The position numbers and the translations under genes are program-made. This document shows, in pieces, positions 5,688-7,791 of a stretch of 7,791 bases of DNA (within the stretch, counting starts at the first letter, position 1; each line of letters opens with the position of its first letter). The stretch is taken from assembly GCA_021161545.1 (NCBI GenBank), contig JAGHAJ010000051.1:1-7791 (forward strand). The letters are read 5' to 3'. The notes below the pieces were generated by a model, which did no database searches, was not told where the DNA came from, and worked only from the letters and a program-made list of their open reading frames with translations. The DNA comes from Synergistota bacterium. Its GTDB lineage: Bacteria > Synergistota > JAGHAJ01.

Positions 5688-6122
5688 TCATGGATGGACA
5701 TCACTTATACGAACTCTACCAGTAACAGCAGCTACCACCACATAAATTCTCTTATTTTCCTCCTTGATTCCAAGCGTTATAGTCGCACCCATATTAGGTG
5801 TTCCAAGATAATTAAAATATATAGGATTTACATTGGCAGAAACAAAAACTACATTTGAAGGCAGATTAAACTTCTCCATACTCGTAATATCAAAGTACAC
5901 ATAAGCCTCCGATGCACCTACATTAACTCGAAAGTAGCAGTTCTTATTAGCCATAATGGCTTTCTGCTGAGCAGATGCAATCTTCGAAGCTACCATATAC
6001 GCAGCACTTTGGAGTCTGTTATACCTAAGACCACCAATTGCAGAAATAACTACATAGGAGGAAATTATTGCTATAACAGAGGCAACAACCAGAAGTTCTA
6101 CTAGACCTACGCCCCTTTTTAT
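5688..6122 (-). CDS. GspH/FimT-type pseudopilin with a non-standard (ATA) start
   Basis: This is a type IV pilin-like protein, 144 residues if read from ATA at 6122. The leader is MKRG and prepilin peptidase would cut after G4. The mature protein begins VGLVELLVVASVIAIISS, with the conserved glutamate at mature position 5 and a hydrophobic helix of about 20 residues. The C-terminal part, with YFNYLGTPNMGATITLGI then YVVVAAVTGRVRISD, has the pattern of the GspH/FimT domain (a Gly-rich turn, beta strands and a final GRVR strand). Such minor pseudopilins prime assembly of type II secretion or type IV pili. No ATG, GTG or TTG exists in frame before the pilin helix; the first is ATG at 5996, after the helix, which would destroy the protein. 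GAGGAGGT at 6132-6139, inside the last codons of the upstream gene, lies about 10 bases before the ATA. No other pilus gene is in the window, so its partner machinery is unknown. Confidence 0.82.
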   Translation of the reverse strand: MKRGVGLVELLVVASVIAIISSYVVISAIGGLRYNRLQSAAYMVASKIASAQQKAIMANKNCYFRVNVGASEAYVYFDITSMEKFNLPSNVVFVSANVNPIYFNYLGTPNMGATITLGIKEENKRIYVVVAAVTGRVRISDVHP

Positions 6123-6129
6123 CCTGCTA

Positions 6130-7038
6130 TCACCTCCTCTTAAATGCAGATATCACATTCTCTATGTTGTAACGCAACAAATGCACATAATCATGTGTTC
6201 CTGGTATGAGATTCAAAAACGGTGAAAGTCTTATCTCTCTAACCCCTGTTGCCTCTTTTATCATTTCTGTTACTGGTATCATCGTTCTTTCACTAACAAC
6301 TATGTACTTTATATTTTCCTCCTTTATCTTACTGATGAAGGCATCCACCTTCTTATTACTCACATACCCACCCTGATAACTGAGTAGCACTGCCTCTTCT
6401 TTTATTCCCAATGCAATAAACAAATAACTAAACTCAGGCGATATGCTGACTACCTTTCTCTCTTCAGACGGAACACCGGAAAGCGAGCGCCTACCTGCAT
6501 CAAACAACCCATCTATACTCATCTGATAATGCTCCATATTACGTTGAAACATAGGTGCATTCTCAGATGAAACCTTGGTAAGAGCCCTCCTAATTTCATT
6601 GAGAGAATTAGATATAGCTGCAGGATCAAACCACATATAAGGATTCCTATTCACCAAAGGTATACCCTTCGTCAAGATGATAACCCTCAAGTGCCTATTA
6701 TTGCACATCTTGAGGAGTTTTGGTGCCCAAACCTCCAGATATCTTCCAACATTCACAAATATTTGTGCTTTTTGAAGCAAAGCAATATCATTCTTCGGGT
6801 CATATCTCATAATATCCGTTCTGGGGTCAGTAATAATGCTCTTCACCTTTACACGATTACCCCCCACCTTTTCAACCCAATCAGCAAGGACATTTATTGT
6901 AGTAACAACACGAATCTTCCCTTCATAGGAGTAGGCATATACCCTATTTGCAAAAAAGAACAAAAAAGAAACAACAACCCCCAAAATTATCAAGAAAAAC
7001 AAACTACCACCCTCTTTACATACATACGATTTAATCAT
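6130..7038 (-). CDS. ZnuA/TroA-like metal ABC transporter solute-binding protein with altered ligand positions
   Basis: This 302-residue exported protein is of the ZnuA/TroA family, which normally delivers Zn2+ or Mn2+ to an ABC permease. A hydrophobic segment (residues 13-30) ending in NRVYA looks like a signal peptide or anchor. The mature part starts KIRVVTTINVLADWVEKVGG, typical of the family, and the helix-turn regions YDPKNDIALLQKAQIFVNVG and NPYMWFDPAAI align with family blocks. By eye the usual metal ligands are replaced: the first His by R73 (DPRTDIMRYDP), the His of NPHxWxDP by Y134, the third His by S200 (VVSISPEFSY), and the acidic ligand near DPL by S272. No ABC permease or ATPase gene is adjacent. 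The ATG at 7038 has only a weak upstream site; a TTG at 7002 preceded by GAGGGTGG is an alternative that keeps the signal peptide. The family is clear, but zinc transport should not be assumed. Confidence 0.82.
   Translation of the reverse strand: MIKSYVCKEGGSLFFLIILGVVVSFLFFFANRVYAYSYEGKIRVVTTINVLADWVEKVGGNRVKVKSIITDPRTDIMRYDPKNDIALLQKAQIFVNVGRYLEVWAPKLLKMCNNRHLRVIILTKGIPLVNRNPYMWFDPAAISNSLNEIRRALTKVSSENAPMFQRNMEHYQMSIDGLFDAGRRSLSGVPSEERKVVSISPEFSYLFIALGIKEEAVLLSYQGGYVSNKKVDAFISKIKEENIKYIVVSERTMIPVTEMIKEATGVREIRLSPFLNLIPGTHDYVHLLRYNIENVISAFKRR
6132..6139 (-). promoter_or_regulatory. Ribosome binding site of the pseudopilin gene, inside the upstream gene's end
   Basis: GAGGAGGT on the minus strand overlaps the last Arg-Arg codons and the stop of the solute-binding protein gene. 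The first candidate initiation codon in the pilin frame is ATA (6120-6122), about 10 bases downstream; the preceding codon AGG (6123-6125) would be at the more usual spacing of about 6-7. A strong site with no standard start codon after it supports either an AUA start or a mutated or miscalled ATG. Confidence 0.65.
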
Positions 7039-7078
7039 TCAGTATCATTGCAGCACTCCCAGGATAGTTTCCATAATA

Positions 7079-7108
7079 ATTATAGCATTATAACTCACCA
7101 AATAACAA
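7079..7108 (-). promoter_or_regulatory. Promoter of the solute-binding protein/pilin/PfpI cluster
   Basis: On the minus strand TTGTTA (7103-7108) is followed after 18 bases by TATAAT (7079-7084). A second TATAAT lies at 7087-7092 but lacks a good -35 box. Transcription would start near 7072, about 34 bases ahead of the ATG at 7038. No promoter of similar quality was seen ahead of the pilin or PfpI genes, so the three are probably one transcript. Confidence 0.6.
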
Positions 7109-7126
7109 CCATAATTCTCCAAATTG

Positions 7127-7135
7127 TGATATAAT
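7127..7135 (+). promoter_or_regulatory. Extended -10 promoter of the rightward gene
   Basis: TGATATAAT is a full extended -10 element (TGnTATAAT). The position 17 bases upstream (7107-7112, AACCAT) is a poor -35 box, as is common for extended -10 promoters. Transcription would start near 7142, about 34 bases before the ATG at 7176. It lies back to back with the leftward promoter, so one regulator could govern both directions. Confidence 0.6.
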
Positions 7136-7175
7136 CCTTATTGATACAACAAATCAAAACGGAAGGAGAGAAAAC

Positions 7176-7791
7176 ATGAAAAAATATCTTATACCCTTCT
7201 TAGCCTGTGCAATCTTAGGTATCTACACCACCGCATATGGCACCATACAGCTAACCAGAAAAATACCTGGAACATTCCTCGAACAGTATTACTACACGTA
7301 CACAGAAAAAAGGGATAAAACGGTGCTTATAGAAAACATGCTAAAAAAGACCAAAGCAAAAAATAGATGGATGGAGATATGGTCTCCAAACAGAGAAAAA
7401 TTCGCAATAGGCATTGATAAAAACATCATAGCTGTGAGTAGCACTTACATCCCAAAAAGAAAGGTAATGGCAAAGTTCATTCTAAAGCTGAAAAACGTAA
7501 CTTCCAGTTATTACCCTGTATTTAAAGGTGCAAGCTCAAAAACCGGACCATACTGGTGGGAGAACAACAAGGAGAAAACAGGGAAAAACTCACCATATGC
7601 AATACTATTTAGAGGGAAGAAAACTCTCATCTTGCACATCCATGAAGTAGTAAATCGTCATGCTTACCCTTTGATTCTCGTCAACAACAAAACAGACAAG
7701 GCATTTTCTGTGACATACAAAACAAAAAACAAAACAATGCTGATAAGTCCATATTACGCCATCTACATCAAAAAATATGACTGCACAATAT
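7176..7791 (+). CDS. Exported protein of unknown function, 3' end cut off
   Basis: I do not recognise the product. About 205 codons are visible and the frame is open to the window edge. The ATG at 7176 has AAGGAG (7163-7168) seven bases upstream. The N-terminus MKKYLIPFLACAILGIYTTAYG is a convincing Sec signal peptide. Cleavage after AYG near residue 22 is likely; FLAC is only a weak lipobox, so lipidation is doubtful. The mature part is rich in Lys, Asn, Tyr and Thr and contains aromatic clusters (LEQYYYTYTEKRD, RWMEIWSPNREKF, TGPYWWENNKEK). The visible mature region has one Cys near its end, and no enzyme motif. Alternating hydrophobic residues suggest a beta-rich extracytoplasmic domain. 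The coding strand is notably rich in A (AAA, AAC, ACA codons), unlike the Gly/Val/Ala-rich mbh genes, though this may only reflect soluble versus membrane composition. It is transcribed away from the solute-binding protein gene. Confidence 0.85.
   Translation, partial: MKKYLIPFLACAILGIYTTAYGTIQLTRKIPGTFLEQYYYTYTEKRDKTVLIENMLKKTKAKNRWMEIWSPNREKFAIGIDKNIIAVSSTYIPKRKVMAKFILKLKNVTSSYYPVFKGASSKTGPYWWENNKEKTGKNSPYAILFRGKKTLILHIHEVVNRHAYPLILVNNKTDKAFSVTYKTKNKTMLISPYYAIYIKKYDCTI

Noticed and set aside
5688-5996. A 102-residue protein starting at ATG 5996 in the pilin gene.
   Set aside because: This would remove the whole pilin leader and helix that are plainly encoded upstream in the same frame; no ribosome binding site precedes that ATG.
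6691-7134. A plus-strand open frame of 147 codons.
   Set aside because: It is antisense to the solute-binding protein gene and its promoter region, has low-complexity Asn/Ile/Thr composition and no ribosome binding site.

Overview
The window looks like chromosomal DNA of an AT-rich anaerobic bacterium, probably a thermophile. This placement is an inference. The sequence shows strong AGGAGGT ribosome binding sites, consensus TATAAT -10 boxes, heavy use of AGA/AGG and ATA codons, and a bacterial type GspH/FimT pseudopilin. No rRNA or other taxonomic marker is present, so I do not name a genus.

Positions 1-4985 (minus strand) hold the promoter-proximal part of one long, tightly coupled operon. 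It encodes a membrane-bound, ion-translocating complex of the Mbh type (group 4 [NiFe] hydrogenase fused to an Mrp antiporter module). In transcription order from 4911 the genes match archaeal mbhA-mbhJ: MrpE, MrpF, MrpG, two small subunits matching the C-terminal part of MrpA (mbhD, mbhE), MrpB, MrpC, a proton-pumping MrpD/NuoM-like subunit, MbhI, and the NuoB-like iron-sulfur small subunit, which is cut by the window edge. The expected remaining genes (K, L, M, N, including the catalytic large subunit) would lie beyond base 1, so the electron acceptor cannot be read here. One MrpD-like subunit followed by MbhI and MbhJ argues for Mbh rather than the sulfur-reducing Mbs/Mbx layout. The complex would oxidise a low-potential donor, probably ferredoxin, and use the energy to drive H+/Na+ translocation. 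A near-consensus sigma-70-type promoter sits at 4957-4985.

Positions 5099-7038 (minus strand) hold a second, smaller gene cluster with its own promoter at 7079-7108. In order it encodes a secreted or anchored ZnuA/TroA-like solute-binding protein whose usual metal ligands appear to be replaced, a GspH/FimT-type pseudopilin with no ATG/GTG/TTG start (an ATA codon is the best candidate), and a DJ-1/PfpI family protein whose frame is broken at a run of five G and probably also at a run of five A near its start. Three reading-frame or start defects within about 650 bases are the oddest signal in the window. They mean either sequence errors or a decaying locus.

Positions 7039-7175 are a divergent promoter region. 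From 7176 a plus-strand gene with a signal peptide runs off the right edge; I do not recognise its product. There is no gene-free stretch over 300 bases. The two larger gaps, 4912-5098 and 7039-7175, contain promoters.
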